Shown here one piece after another: positions 7,372 to 16,008 of a stretch of 19,981 bases of DNA (positions within the stretch are counted from its first letter, which is position 1; the number at the start of each line of letters is the position of its first letter). The translations under genes and the position numbers were made by a program. This DNA comes from an uncultured Neomegalonema sp. (GTDB lineage Bacteria; Pseudomonadota; Alphaproteobacteria; Rhodobacterales; Rhodobacteraceae). The notes below the pieces were generated by a model that ran no database searches, was not told the origin of the DNA, and worked only from the letters and a program-made list of their open reading frames with translations. The stretch lies in contig CALDZQ010000242.1 in assembly GCA_937944035.1 (NCBI GenBank), positions 1 to 19,981 of the forward strand, read 5' to 3'.

Positions 7372-8038
7372 ATAAAGTCTCGATTGCGGAAAACTCGTCA
7401 TCTACGACGCGGAATTTTTTACGTATGCGCTTAATGTGGCTGTCGATTGTCCGATCATCCACATAAACTTGGTCATCATACGCGGCATCCATCAACGCGT
7501 CGCGGCTTTTTACGAAACCCGGTCGGGTGGCCAATGATTGCAGGATCAGGAACTCCGTTACCGTCAGTGTGACGCCATCCCCCTTCCAAATGCATGAATG
7601 GCGCATCGGGTCGAGCGTCAGGCTGCCCCTGACCATGATCTTGTCTTTCTCCGCGCGCTCACCGCCATCAAGCTGCGCATCGCGGCGCCGCAGGACGGCG
7701 CGGATGCGTTCTATGAGCAAGCGCTGTGAAAAGGGTTTGCGGATATAATCATCCGCACCCATGCGCAGGCCGAGAACCTCATCGATCTCCTCGTCCTTCG
7801 ATGTCAGGAAAAGGACAGGCAGGTCTGATTTCTGGCGCAAGCGGCGCAGGACTTCCATGCCGTCCATGCGCGGCATCTTAATATCGAGAACGGCAACATC
7901 GGGCGGGTTCTGGCTCAATGCGGTCAGCGCAGCGGCCCCATCCGAATAGGTGCGCACTTCAAATCCGTCCGCTTCAAGAGCGATTGAGACCGAAGTCAGG
8001 ATATTCCGGTCATCATCAACAAGAGCAATCGTCGGCAT
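7340..8038 (-). CDS. chvI: Response regulator ChvI (OmpR family)
   Basis: A 232-residue transcription factor partnered with ChvG. The receiver domain has the acidic pocket VDDD (7-10), the phospho-accepting Asp52 in AVLDIKMPRMDG, the switch Thr79 and Lys101 in RKPF. The C-terminal half is an OmpR-type winged helix with the family ending DDRTIDSHIKRIRKKF. The start at 8038 gives the classic N-terminus MPTIALVDDD and has GGAGAG about 5 bases upstream. A longer in-frame reading from 8119 would add 27 residues unlike the family. It is the first gene of the leftward operon and shares its upstream region with divergent pckA, an arrangement kept in many alphaproteobacteria. Confidence 0.95.
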   Translation of the reverse strand: MPTIALVDDDRNILTSVSIALEADGFEVRTYSDGAAALTALSQNPPDVAVLDIKMPRMDGMEVLRRLRQKSDLPVLFLTSKDEEIDEVLGLRMGADDYIRKPFSQRLLIERIRAVLRRRDAQLDGGERAEKDKIMVRGSLTLDPMRHSCIWKGDGVTLTVTEFLILQSLATRPGFVKSRDALMDAAYDDQVYVDDRTIDSHIKRIRKKFRVVDDEFSAIETLYGVGYRYTES

Positions 8039-8155
8039 ATATCTCTCCAGCCAGTCCACGTAACGCCTACATAGGTCATAAAGACTCATGCCGCATGAAA
8101 CAATCATTGAAGCTGACACGCATCGTTGTGTCTTTTCCGGCGCTTAAACTTCAAG

Positions 8156-8176
8156 CAACGCAACATTATTGCGTTG
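8156..8176. promoter_or_regulatory. Perfect dyad, candidate operator upstream of pckA
   Basis: CAACGCAA and TTGCGTTG are exact inverted 8-base arms separated by CATTA. The right arm overlaps the predicted -35 hexamer of pckA by three bases, the arrangement expected for a repressor site or an overlapping activator site. The binding protein is unknown; ChvI is one candidate because its gene is divergent, but ChvI sites are not known to look like this. Confidence 0.4.
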
Positions 8177-8202
8177 AACGGGGCGTCACTTGCCGTTAAT
8201 GA
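8174..8202 (+). promoter_or_regulatory. Predicted sigma-70 promoter for pckA
   Basis: TTGAAC at 8174-8179 and TAATGA at 8197-8202 are separated by 17 bases, the ideal spacing. The start of transcription would fall near 8209, leaving a leader of about 60 bases before the GTG at 8271. This is a pattern match only. Confidence 0.4.
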
Positions 8203-8270
8203 CACGCGCTTAGGATACCCGACATGGCGGTATCGCTGAGAATTTTGAGTAACTACCGGAGGGTCTACCT

Positions 8271-9872
8271 GTGCAGGAATTTGGTTCGAGAAACCCCGAT
8301 CATGGACTTCAACATCAAGGGATTGCAGCCGCCTGCGCATATTATAACGACCTTGAATCTGCGCTGGTCGAGCGCGCGATTTCCAACGGCGAGGCGAAAC
8401 TCGCTCCCGGCGGGGCGCTGCTTGCGCTGACGGGTCAGCATACGGGTCGCTCTCCGAAAGATAAGTTCACCGTTCGTGATGCAACGACCGAAAACACTGT
8501 CGATTGGGGCAACAACGCGGGTATGGACCCGGCTCATTTCGATGTGTTGCATCAGGATATGCTCGCTCATTTGAAAGATAAAACAGTCTACGTCCAGGAT
8601 CTCGCCTGCGGCGCGGACCCCGCCCACCAGATCAAAGTACGCTTTGTTAACGAGCTGGCCTGGCACATGCTGTTTATCCGCAACATGATGCGCCGTTTGC
8701 CGCGTGAGGATTTGGCTGGTTTTGTAAATGAGTGGACCGTCATCAACTGCCCGAACTTCCGCGCCGACCCGGCGCGCCACGGATGCCGTTCAGAGACGGT
8801 GATCGCTGTCTCATTCGCGAAGAAGACTGTTCTGATCGGCTGCACGTCCTATGCGGGCGAGAACAAGAAATCGATCTTCGGCGTGATGAACTATGTGTTG
8901 CCTGAAAAAGGTATCATGCCGATGCACTGTTCCGCAAACCACGCGGTTGGTGATCCGAGTGAAGCGGCTGTGTTCTTCGGTCTTTCCGGTACAGGCAAGA
9001 CAACACTGTCCGCCGATCCCGACCGCATCCTGATCGGTGATGACGAGCACGGCTGGTCTGACGAAGGGATTTTCAACTTCGAGGGCGGTTGTTACGCGAA
9101 GACAATCAATCTCTCCAAAGATGCCGAGCCGGAAATCTATGCGACGACCGCGATGTTTGGTTCGGTACTTGAGAACGTCGTGATGGACCCCGAAACGCGG
9201 GAACTTAACTTCGAGGACGACTCACTCACGCCGAACACGCGTGTATGCTATCCATTGGAGATGATTCCGAACGCATCGGCGACTTCAGTGGCGGGTGTCC
9301 CGAAAAATGTGGTGATGCTGACCTGTGACAGCTTTGGCGTCCTGCCCCCCATCGCGCGCCTGACCCCGGCACAAGCGATGTACCACTTCCTCAGCGGATT
9401 TACCGCAAAGGTGGCTGGCACAGAGAAAGGCGTTACCGAGCCGGAGCCTACGTTTTCCACATGCTTCGGCGCGCCTTTCATGCCGCGCAATCCGGCCGAA
9501 TACGGGGATTTGCTGCGCAAGAAAATCGCGGAGAACGGATCGACCTGCTGGCTCGTCAACACGGGCTGGACAGGCGGCCAGCATGGCACGGGCAGCCGGA
9601 TGCCGATCAAGGTTACGCGTAAGCTGCTGGCGGCGGCATTGAACGGGTCGCTGAACAATGTCGAATTCCGCACTGACGAGAATTTCGGCTTTGATGTCCC
9701 CGTTTCCGTGGACGGTGTTTCGACGCCTATCCTGAACCCGCGTCAGACATGGGAAGACCGCGACGCCTATGATGCACAGGCGCAAAAGCTGGTCGGTATG
9801 TTTGCCGAGAACTTCAAAAAATATGAAGCCGATGTCGATGCGGATGTTCTCGCCGCCGCGCTAAAGGCTTAA
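8271..9872 (+). CDS. pckA: Phosphoenolpyruvate carboxykinase (ATP)
   Basis: A 533-residue cytosolic enzyme that converts oxaloacetate and ATP to phosphoenolpyruvate, CO2 and ADP, the entry step of gluconeogenesis when growing on organic acids. Family marks include TGRSPKDKF (58-66), the P-loop GLSGTGKTT (237-245) and the metal-binding segment GDDEHGW (256-262). Length fits the ATP-dependent family. The start is a GTG at 8271 preceded by GGAGGG about 8 bases upstream. The gene stands alone, divergent from chvI and convergent with the acyl-CoA ligase gene, with a strong hairpin after its TAA. The PCK-ChvI neighbourhood is conserved in alphaproteobacteria, which suggests linked control of gluconeogenesis and ChvIG signalling. 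Confidence 0.97.
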   Translation: MQEFGSRNPDHGLQHQGIAAACAYYNDLESALVERAISNGEAKLAPGGALLALTGQHTGRSPKDKFTVRDATTENTVDWGNNAGMDPAHFDVLHQDMLAHLKDKTVYVQDLACGADPAHQIKVRFVNELAWHMLFIRNMMRRLPREDLAGFVNEWTVINCPNFRADPARHGCRSETVIAVSFAKKTVLIGCTSYAGENKKSIFGVMNYVLPEKGIMPMHCSANHAVGDPSEAAVFFGLSGTGKTTLSADPDRILIGDDEHGWSDEGIFNFEGGCYAKTINLSKDAEPEIYATTAMFGSVLENVVMDPETRELNFEDDSLTPNTRVCYPLEMIPNASATSVAGVPKNVVMLTCDSFGVLPPIARLTPAQAMYHFLSGFTAKVAGTEKGVTEPEPTFSTCFGAPFMPRNPAEYGDLLRKKIAENGSTCWLVNTGWTGGQHGTGSRMPIKVTRKLLAAALNGSLNNVEFRTDENFGFDVPVSVDGVSTPILNPRQTWEDRDAYDAQAQKLVGMFAENFKKYEADVDADVLAAALKA

Positions 9873-9879
9873 TTGTTGA

Positions 9880-9902
9880 CGGAGAGCGCTCAGCGCTCTC
9901 CG
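9880..9902. terminator. Bidirectional hairpin between convergent pckA and the ligase gene
   Basis: Exact inverted arms CGGAGAGCGCT (9880-9890) and AGCGCTCTCCG (9892-9902) around a single C would form a 10-pair GC-rich stem with a three-base TCA loop. It fills the 32-base gap between the two stop codons. T-runs on both sides are short, so it may act as a weak terminator or 3'-end stabiliser for both messages. Confidence 0.75.
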
Positions 9903-9904
9903 AA

Positions 9905-11431
9905 TTACTTTCGCGCGACTAACTCACCCAGCTTAATACGCTGGATTTTCCCTGACGGACCTTTCGGCAGCTCGTCAAAAAAATGTATCCGGTCCGGTGC
10001 TTTGAATTTACCGATCCGCTCACAGCACAACGCGAGCAGGACCGCTTCATCCGCATCAGATCCCTCGCGCGTTACCACCCCTGCCTCGATACGTTGGCCG
10101 TAATTAGCGCAATCGCAAGCGAAGGCAGCGGCCTCGATGACATCGGGGTGGCTGTAGAGCGCTTCGTCCACTTCACGAGGGGCGATGTTCTCGCCGCCCT
10201 TGAGTATCAACTCCTTCAGGCGTCCGGTGATGGTGACATATCCATCCGCGTCCATGCGTCCCAAATCGCCCGTGCGCAGCCATCCGTCAGCGGTCAGCGC
10301 ATCGCGGGTCGCGTCTTCGTTTTTGAGATACACACGCATCACATTCGGCCCGCGTACCAGCACTTCGCCTTCTTCGCCGCGCGGTATCTCACGTTGTTGC
10401 TTGTCCCCGATCAGCACTTCATTCCCGACCGCCACACCGGGCGAGCCGATCTTTCGCATACCGGGTGGCAGCGGGTTGGAAAGGATTTGCGCGGCGGTCT
10501 CGGTCAAGCCCATCGTTTCAATAACAGGCACGTTGAACCGCTCCTCAAACGCATTTTGCACATCAGGCGAAAGCGGTGCGGAAGCCGAGCGGCCGAAGCG
10601 CAGTCCGGGGATTGCGTCGAACGGTGTTTCGTCGTGCAGCAGGTAGGAAATCTGCGTGGGCACGACGGAAAACCATGTGCCCGCATTTGCCCTCAGCGTT
10701 TGCCAAAATGTCGATACGGAGAACTTTTTGGGTAAGACAATACTCCCACCTGACACAAGCGGCCCCATCACCGTCACGCACAACCCGTTGATATGGTAGA
10801 GCGGTAGCACGCACAGCGCCCTGTCCTCATGTGTCAACGCATGAGCCTCCGCCGGATTGGCGCCCCCGGCCAGCAGGCTGCGATGGGTGAGAACCACGCC
10901 TTTCGGACGGCCCGTTGTGCCGGAGGTATACATCAGCAAACCGTCAGTTCCGCCGTCCGGTTGCGCCGCAATCTCAGCCTCAACGGCCCATAGATCAGGG
11001 GTTACATCAACCATCTCGGTCGTGGCGGGCGAGACCGCCAGCGCCGCCTCAACGATCCGTGCGGATGCCTCCTCCACGAACACAAGCTGCGCCTCGGAAT
11101 GATCCAGCACATAGGCGATCACATCACGGCCGGCGACGAGGTTGACCGCCGTTGTCAGATACCCGCCATAAAGACCGCCCAGCAGGCAGATCACCGTGTT
11201 GATGCTGTTCGGCATCGCATAGGCAATGCTCACCCCCGGCTCGATCCCGCGCTTGAGCAGGTAGCCCGCCACCGCCTGCGCCCGCTGCCGCGTTTGCGCG
11301 TAGGTCAGTGTTTCGCCCTTATCGGGATCGATCAGAAAAATCGCATCAGGTGTCGTATCGGCGCGCATGTCCAGCACACTGCGCACGGACAATGCGGGAT
11401 CATTCAGTAAATCGGCACTTGAGAGAATCAT
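9905..11431 (-). CDS. AMP-forming acyl-CoA ligase, probable sulfoacetate-CoA ligase (SauT-like)
   Basis: A 508-residue member of the ANL superfamily that joins a carboxylate to CoA through an acyl-AMP. The phosphate-binding motif TSGTTGRPKG is at 169-178, GWLRTGDLG and ITGRLKELILKGGENIAP mark the adenylate and hinge region, and the catalytic lysine near the C-terminus is Lys495 in PSGKIQRIKL. The sequence type is the small-carboxylate branch (oxalate, malonate, sulfoacetate) rather than long-chain fatty acids. Its start ATG (11431) overlaps the stop of the acylating aldehyde dehydrogenase gene as ATGA, so the two are translated together. A ligase coupled to an acylating dehydrogenase is the signature of sulfoacetate use (SauT plus SauS in Cupriavidus). 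The substrate is inferred; another small acid is possible. Confidence 0.85.
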   Translation of the reverse strand: MILSSADLLNDPALSVRSVLDMRADTTPDAIFLIDPDKGETLTYAQTRQRAQAVAGYLLKRGIEPGVSIAYAMPNSINTVICLLGGLYGGYLTTAVNLVAGRDVIAYVLDHSEAQLVFVEEASARIVEAALAVSPATTEMVDVTPDLWAVEAEIAAQPDGGTDGLLMYTSGTTGRPKGVVLTHRSLLAGGANPAEAHALTHEDRALCVLPLYHINGLCVTVMGPLVSGGSIVLPKKFSVSTFWQTLRANAGTWFSVVPTQISYLLHDETPFDAIPGLRFGRSASAPLSPDVQNAFEERFNVPVIETMGLTETAAQILSNPLPPGMRKIGSPGVAVGNEVLIGDKQQREIPRGEEGEVLVRGPNVMRVYLKNEDATRDALTADGWLRTGDLGRMDADGYVTITGRLKELILKGGENIAPREVDEALYSHPDVIEAAAFACDCANYGQRIEAGVVTREGSDADEAVLLALCCERIGKFKAPDRIHFFDELPKGPSGKIQRIKLGELVARK

Positions 11432-12855
11432 TTCCCTGCCATCTTCCAATAATCGCCAAAGATGTCGTCGACGGCAGGTTCATTGACCGGGATCGTGCGA
11501 ACGATTTTGGTGGTGTTCATGAAGTGCCGGTAGTTGAGGTTGTCATCAATCGAATTTCCGCCCCACGACCCGCACCCCATCGACAGCGAGAACGGCATTC
11601 CGTTATCGAACGAGCCACCCGTCGCGAAACAATGCGCCTGATTGACGATCACGCGGCATGTCGGCAGCGTCGCGCCCATGTGCCTTGCGCGGGTATCGTC
11701 GGTACTGTGAAGCCCGATCGAGTGACCTGCGCCCTGATGGGCAAGCATCCTGGCGGCGATGGCTGTCGCATCCTCAAAATCACGGACGCGGTAAAGGGTT
11801 GTCACAAGGGACAGTTTCTCGCCCGATTCCGGGAATTCAGGCCCGATCCCGCGCCCGTCGATGATTAAAAAGCGCGCCGGGCGCTTGCCGGTAATCTCGA
11901 TACCTGCAGCGCCTAAAACACTGTCGATGTCTTTTGCGATCATTTCGCGGTTCAGCCCGCCGCCCCCGAAAAGCGCGTTACGCAGGTCGGAAGCAGGTTC
12001 CTCCGGCAGATAAATCCCACCCGCCCGATCCAGTTCCGCAATGAACGCGTCAAAGATTTCATCGACGACGATCAGTGAATTTTCTGATGAGCAGGAAGTG
12101 GCGTTATCGAACGTTTTGGACGCTGTGATCTTCTCGGCGGCGGCTTTCAGATCAGCGGTTTCGTCGATGATGACGGTAACATTGCCCGCGCCAACCCCAA
12201 CGGCGGGTGAGCCGGATGAGTAAGCTCGGCGCACGTTGTCTTGGCTGCCTGTCACCACAAGCAGGTCAGCGGCTTCCATAACGCGCTGTGTCTTGGCCTT
12301 CGAGGAAGGGGCAGGGACCATTTGCACGAGGTCAGGATCGACGCCGATCTTAGCGAACTCGGCGTGGATATATCCGATCAGTTTCTCGCAGGCGATATTG
12401 CCTTTGGGGGAGGGGGACAGCAGTATCGCGTTTCCGCATTTCAGCGCGTTAACGACGTTATTCACGGGTGTCGCCACGGGATTGGTCGAGGGCACAACCG
12501 CGCCGATCACACCGATGGGGCGGGCGATCTTGGTGATACCCGTCGTCGGATCATCTCCGATCACACCGAATGTCTTGGCGTCGCGAATGTCGCGCAGCAG
12601 GCCAAGCGTTTTGCGGTGGTTCTTGGTAATTTTATCCGCGACATTGCCCAGACCCGTGGTCTCGACAGCCATTGCCGCCAACTCCGCATTGCGTTCCGGC
12701 TGCATCAGCGCCCAAGCTGCCGCGAGTGCCGCGCGGTCATAGGCCGCTTGCGAGCCGTTTTTCTCGAATGCTTGTTGGGCGATGCGCCCACGGGCGAGCA
12801 ATTCGTCAACGATTGCAGCATCCTCGGATACGGCGGGAAGGGCTTGTGCGGCCAT
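11428..12855 (-). CDS. CoA-acylating aldehyde dehydrogenase, probable sulfoacetaldehyde dehydrogenase (SauS-like)
   Basis: A 475-residue NAD(P)-dependent dehydrogenase of the EutE/AdhE type, which interconverts an acyl-CoA with its aldehyde. The catalytic cysteine is Cys255 in FDNATSCSSENS, and the C-terminal MGCGSWGGNSIDDN resembles the acylating-domain end of AdhE. The glycine-rich VGVGAGNVTV (219-228) also fits this group. No microcompartment targeting peptide or shell genes are present, arguing against an ethanolamine or propanediol role. Working with the following ligase, it would reduce the CoA thioester to the aldehyde; in the sulfoacetate route that aldehyde is sulfoacetaldehyde, then used by Xsc, which is not in this window. 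The start ATG has only a weak AGAGA upstream, so a lower translation rate than tctC is likely. Confidence 0.87.
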   Translation of the reverse strand: MAAQALPAVSEDAAIVDELLARGRIAQQAFEKNGSQAAYDRAALAAAWALMQPERNAELAAMAVETTGLGNVADKITKNHRKTLGLLRDIRDAKTFGVIGDDPTTGITKIARPIGVIGAVVPSTNPVATPVNNVVNALKCGNAILLSPSPKGNIACEKLIGYIHAEFAKIGVDPDLVQMVPAPSSKAKTQRVMEAADLLVVTGSQDNVRRAYSSGSPAVGVGAGNVTVIIDETADLKAAAEKITASKTFDNATSCSSENSLIVVDEIFDAFIAELDRAGGIYLPEEPASDLRNALFGGGGLNREMIAKDIDSVLGAAGIEITGKRPARFLIIDGRGIGPEFPESGEKLSLVTTLYRVRDFEDATAIAARMLAHQGAGHSIGLHSTDDTRARHMGATLPTCRVIVNQAHCFATGGSFDNGMPFSLSMGCGSWGGNSIDDNLNYRHFMNTTKIVRTIPVNEPAVDDIFGDYWKMAGK

Positions 12856-12883
12856 TTTTTTATCTCTGATTGAAGGTGAGTGG

Positions 12884-12945
12884 CCGCATCGCGTTTGAGA
12901 TCAGCGATGCGGTTTGAGGTGAGACGCCAGAAACCCGGCGTCTCA
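12884..12945 (-). promoter_or_regulatory. Tandem stem-loops between tctC and the dehydrogenase gene
   Basis: The 101-base gap holds two perfect 9-pair hairpins: TGAGACGCC/GGCGTCTCA (12920-12928 with 12937-12945, 8-base loop) and CCGCATCGC/GCGATGCGG (12884-12892 with 12904-12912, 11-base loop). Neither is followed by a T-run on the transcribed strand, so they fit RNA processing or 3'-end protection better than full termination. Such structures often follow binding-protein genes and let that gene be expressed above its operon partners. Confidence 0.65.
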
Positions 12946-12956
12946 AGATTTGGAGA

Positions 12957-13925
12957 TCAGAGGCCTTCGAGCAATTCTTCGAGGTAAGCCTGACGGTCGG
13001 CCCACATCTTCTGAACTTCTTCGCGACTCATAATCTTCATCGGCGAGCCGCCGGCCTTCATTTTCTTGGCAACACGACCGTTGGCGAACATGGCCGGTAC
13101 TTTTTCGGCCAGCATATCGATCACCTCTTGCGGCGTGCCTTTCGGGGCCATGATGCCACGGAAGTTGACGGAGGAATTGTCCACCTCATAGCCCGCTTCC
13201 ATCAGCGTCGGCACGTCCGGCAGGAACTCTTCGTTACGCTCCAGATCAGCCACCGCAAGGATTTTCACGTTGCCGGATTCGCGTGCGCGGTACGCGTCGG
13301 ACAGGTTGTTGATGCCCGCGATGACATCGCCTGCAATGACCGCTTTCATTGCCGCCGCACCGCCACCTTTAGTGGGGATATAGGCCAGCTTCGCATCCGA
13401 CGCTTTTTGGATTTGCAGTGCCGCAATGTGGTGGCCGACGAACAGGCCCGCACCCGACACAGTCACTTTGCCGGGGTTCGCTTTTGCAAAATCGAGCAGA
13501 TCGCCAATCGTGTCGTAAGGGCTGTCTTTACCCACGACAACGACCGCAGGGTCAGACCCCCAGTTTGCAATCGGTTCAAAGCTGTCGGTAGAATATTTCA
13601 CGCCGCCCTTGATTGATTGCGCGATGAAGTGCGGGACGTTGTAGGCGGCGAGGCTGTAGCCATCCGCATCCGCCTTTTCCGCGAACCAGTTCCAGCCGAC
13701 ACGGCCACCCGCGCCGGGCTTGTTGATGATGTACATCGGCTGTCCGAGCGTATCTTCGTTGCCTGCAACCATCGTGACGATACGGGCTTGAAAGTCCGTT
13801 GCGCCACCCGCGCCATAGGACACCATCACGCCAATCGGGCGCTCAGGAAAGGTGTCCGCCGCACTTGCGGTTCCAGCTGCGAATGTCGCGGCAGCGAGGG
13901 CCAGTCCGGTCAAAAGTCGTTTCAT
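12957..13925 (-). CDS. Tripartite tricarboxylate transporter substrate-binding protein (TctC family)
   Basis: A periplasmic binding protein of 322 residues that captures the carboxylate and delivers it to the TctAB membrane pair. The N-terminus is a clear Sec signal peptide: MKR, a hydrophobic Ala-rich core and an Ala-x-Ala cleavage site after about residue 22. The mature protein begins with FPERPIGVMVSYGAGGATD, the usual start of the TctC/Bug fold. The ATG at 13925 has GGGAG about 9 bases upstream. It follows tctB by 33 bases and precedes a hairpin pair. TctC proteins bind many acids (citrate, tartrate, terephthalate, others), so the ligand is only suggested by the downstream enzymes. Confidence 0.93.
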   Translation of the reverse strand: MKRLLTGLALAAATFAAGTASAADTFPERPIGVMVSYGAGGATDFQARIVTMVAGNEDTLGQPMYIINKPGAGGRVGWNWFAEKADADGYSLAAYNVPHFIAQSIKGGVKYSTDSFEPIANWGSDPAVVVVGKDSPYDTIGDLLDFAKANPGKVTVSGAGLFVGHHIAALQIQKASDAKLAYIPTKGGGAAAMKAVIAGDVIAGINNLSDAYRARESGNVKILAVADLERNEEFLPDVPTLMEAGYEVDNSSVNFRGIMAPKGTPQEVIDMLAEKVPAMFANGRVAKKMKAGGSPMKIMSREEVQKMWADRQAYLEELLEGL

Positions 13926-13958
13926 CAGGTATCTCCCTAAGTGTGGTTTTTTGTTTGG

Positions 13959-14423
13959 TTAGAAGAACATGCCGCGCGGTGTTTGTACCTGCAACAACAT
14001 GCTGAACAGGCCATACATCACGGCCATAAACAGCAGCGTGGTCACGATCCGACGTATCCACGCCCTACCATCTGCGAGACGCGACGGATCATAGATTGTG
14101 TAGATCAGGAAAAAGGCGATTGTGGCGCTGACGTAAAAGCCAAGGCTTTCTGCCGCGATGAACACAAAGGCCAATGCGATGATGAGACCGGGTACGATAT
14201 TCATCGCTGTCTCCCGGCTTACACCCTCACCGACACGGGCCAGACCCAGCGCGGCGCGGGCGAAGTTCCAGAGAGCCAGCCCCAGAAAGAACACCGAGAT
14301 AATGCGCGGGAACAGAAAGGCTTCCGCCGGTTCCTCGGTAAAGCTGAACCACGCCACAATACCGGCTAGGCCGAGGACGATGATCGCGGGGATCAGGTGC
14401 TGATAGCGTGATGCGGTTGTCAT
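13959..14423 (-). CDS. Tripartite tricarboxylate transporter small membrane subunit (TctB family)
   Basis: A 154-residue inner-membrane protein with four to five hydrophobic segments (about 11-28, 41-57, 76-94, 96-111 and 128-146), which fits TctB. It partners with TctA in ion-driven uptake. TctB proteins are poorly conserved, so the call rests on size, hydrophobic pattern and position between TctA and TctC. Its ATG overlaps the tctA stop by four bases (ATGA). Confidence 0.88.
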   Translation of the reverse strand: MTTASRYQHLIPAIIVLGLAGIVAWFSFTEEPAEAFLFPRIISVFFLGLALWNFARAALGLARVGEGVSRETAMNIVPGLIIALAFVFIAAESLGFYVSATIAFFLIYTIYDPSRLADGRAWIRRIVTTLLFMAVMYGLFSMLLQVQTPRGMFF

Positions 14424-15934
14424 GATTTGATCTCCTCAGCGCGGGGCAGGGCGGCATCAATCGCTTTGCTGGAGAAGAAGCTGTAGAGAACTGATCCAAC
14501 GGTCATCGCAATAAGAACGATGTTAAGCGTTCCGGTGAAGAAGAATTCCATCGGCCCGTTCTGCGCTGCCGCAATCATCGACCCTTGGATGAAGTTCGCT
14601 TCCGCAATCGGACCAAGGATCAGGCCCAGCACTAACGGTGCGGCGGAGAAGCCGAATTTCTCCAGCACGAACATGCCGACGCCCAGAACCAGCATCACGT
14701 AAACATCACCCATTGATTGCTGAACCGAGTAGGAACCGAAGACTGAGAGCACCAAGACGGCCGCAGCCATGATTGGGACCGGAACCTGAGCTATCTTCGC
14801 AACATAGCGGGCGGTGTAGATACCGAGAATGACCATCAGGATTTGACCGATCAACATTGAGTTGATGAAGGTCCACGCCACCTCAGGATGCCGCTCGAAC
14901 AAGTCGCTACCGGGGAAAATACCGTGGATCAGCAAGCCACCCAACAGCACGGCCGCCGTGGGACTGCCCGGAATGGACAGTGTCAGCAGCGGTACAAGCG
15001 ACGGCCCGACCATAGCGTTGTTTGCAGCTTCCGCAGCGATCACGCCCTCAGGGTGTCCGGTTCCGAATTTCGCTTTATGGGGCGAGAATTTGCGGGTTTG
15101 GTCATAGGCGACCAGCCCGGCAATCTGACCGCCAACACCGGGGATCAGACCGATGATCGAGCCGACAATCGTCCCAATCGTCAAGGCGCGCGGGTTGCGG
15201 CCCAACTCGCTGAGGGAGTCGGCAAGGGCGTGTTTCGTGACTGCAACCGCTTCTATCGCCCTATCGCGGCGGCCTTTTGCAAACATCTCCATCACCTGTG
15301 GAATGGCGAACAGGCCGATGAGTGCCGCAATGATATTGACGCCACCCGTCAGCGCATCATGGAATATAAAACGCGGTGCACCCTGAATATCGTCATACCC
15401 GATCATCGACAGCCACAGGCCCAGACAACCGGACAATAGCCCCTTGACGAACGACTTGGAATCCAGCGAACCGATCAGCGTCACGCCCAATATAGCCATC
15501 CAAAACAGGTGAGATGGTCCGAACGCCAGCGCCCATTTTGCAAGCATTGGCGTCAGGAAGATCAGCAGGAACACACCAATCACCCCGCCGACACCGGAGG
15601 ATAGGAAAGACAGATGCAAAGCGCGTGTGCCGTGGCCCTGCTTGGCCATCTCGTTGCCATCCAAAGCGGTCGCGATATTCGCCGGCGCGCCGGGGATTTT
15701 CAGCAGGATCGCACTAACGGCCCCGCCCGCAACGGTCGAGGTATATGCGGCCCCCAACAGGATCAATCCTTGCGTGGGTTGAAGCTGAAAGGTGAACGGT
15801 ATCAGCAACGCTACCGCCATCGTCGGGGATAATCCGGGCGTTGCGCCGAGGATCAATCCCCCAATCGTCCCGCCAAGCAGCAGCAGAAACGAGATCGGCT
15901 CAAATACGCCGCCAAAATAGTTTAAAAACTCCAT
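14420..15934 (-). CDS. Tripartite tricarboxylate transporter large permease subunit (TctA family)
   Basis: The 504-residue, many-span permease of the transporter, driving uptake with an ion gradient. The family motif GATPGLSPTMAVALLIPF starts at residue 30, and a second similar Gly/Pro-rich segment, GLIPGVGGQIAGLVAYDQ, occurs mid-protein; the repeat reflects the two-fold build of TctA. Length is normal. The start at 15934 has GGGGGAAG about 8 bases upstream. It is the first gene of the catabolic operon and is divergent from the LacI-type regulator, with a near-perfect operator in between. Confidence 0.95.
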   Translation of the reverse strand: MEFLNYFGGVFEPISFLLLLGGTIGGLILGATPGLSPTMAVALLIPFTFQLQPTQGLILLGAAYTSTVAGGAVSAILLKIPGAPANIATALDGNEMAKQGHGTRALHLSFLSSGVGGVIGVFLLIFLTPMLAKWALAFGPSHLFWMAILGVTLIGSLDSKSFVKGLLSGCLGLWLSMIGYDDIQGAPRFIFHDALTGGVNIIAALIGLFAIPQVMEMFAKGRRDRAIEAVAVTKHALADSLSELGRNPRALTIGTIVGSIIGLIPGVGGQIAGLVAYDQTRKFSPHKAKFGTGHPEGVIAAEAANNAMVGPSLVPLLTLSIPGSPTAAVLLGGLLIHGIFPGSDLFERHPEVAWTFINSMLIGQILMVILGIYTARYVAKIAQVPVPIMAAAVLVLSVFGSYSVQQSMGDVYVMLVLGVGMFVLEKFGFSAAPLVLGLILGPIAEANFIQGSMIAAAQNGPMEFFFTGTLNIVLIAMTVGSVLYSFFSSKAIDAALPRAEEIKS

Positions 15935-16008
15935 CGAGCCGTCTTCCCCCGGTTGCCGCGTCTCTGACGGATGCGGTCAATCCGCAAAAGCTAACGGATG
16001 AAAATGCG

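Larger units (their letters stand above)
8039..8270. promoter_or_regulatory. Divergent chvI / pckA control region
   Basis: A 232-base non-coding gap between divergent genes, so it should hold the promoters of both. It contains one perfect dyad (8156-8176) and a plausible sigma-70 promoter reading toward pckA; both are listed separately. I could not identify a convincing promoter for chvI. Confidence 0.6.

Noticed and set aside
11428..12855. Ethanolamine or propanediol utilisation role for the acylating aldehyde dehydrogenase
   Set aside because: No microcompartment shell genes, no ammonia-lyase or diol dehydratase, and no N-terminal targeting helix.
12241..12873. 210-codon plus-strand open frame opposite the acylating dehydrogenase
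   Set aside because: Antisense shadow; the dehydrogenase has its catalytic and cofactor motifs intact.
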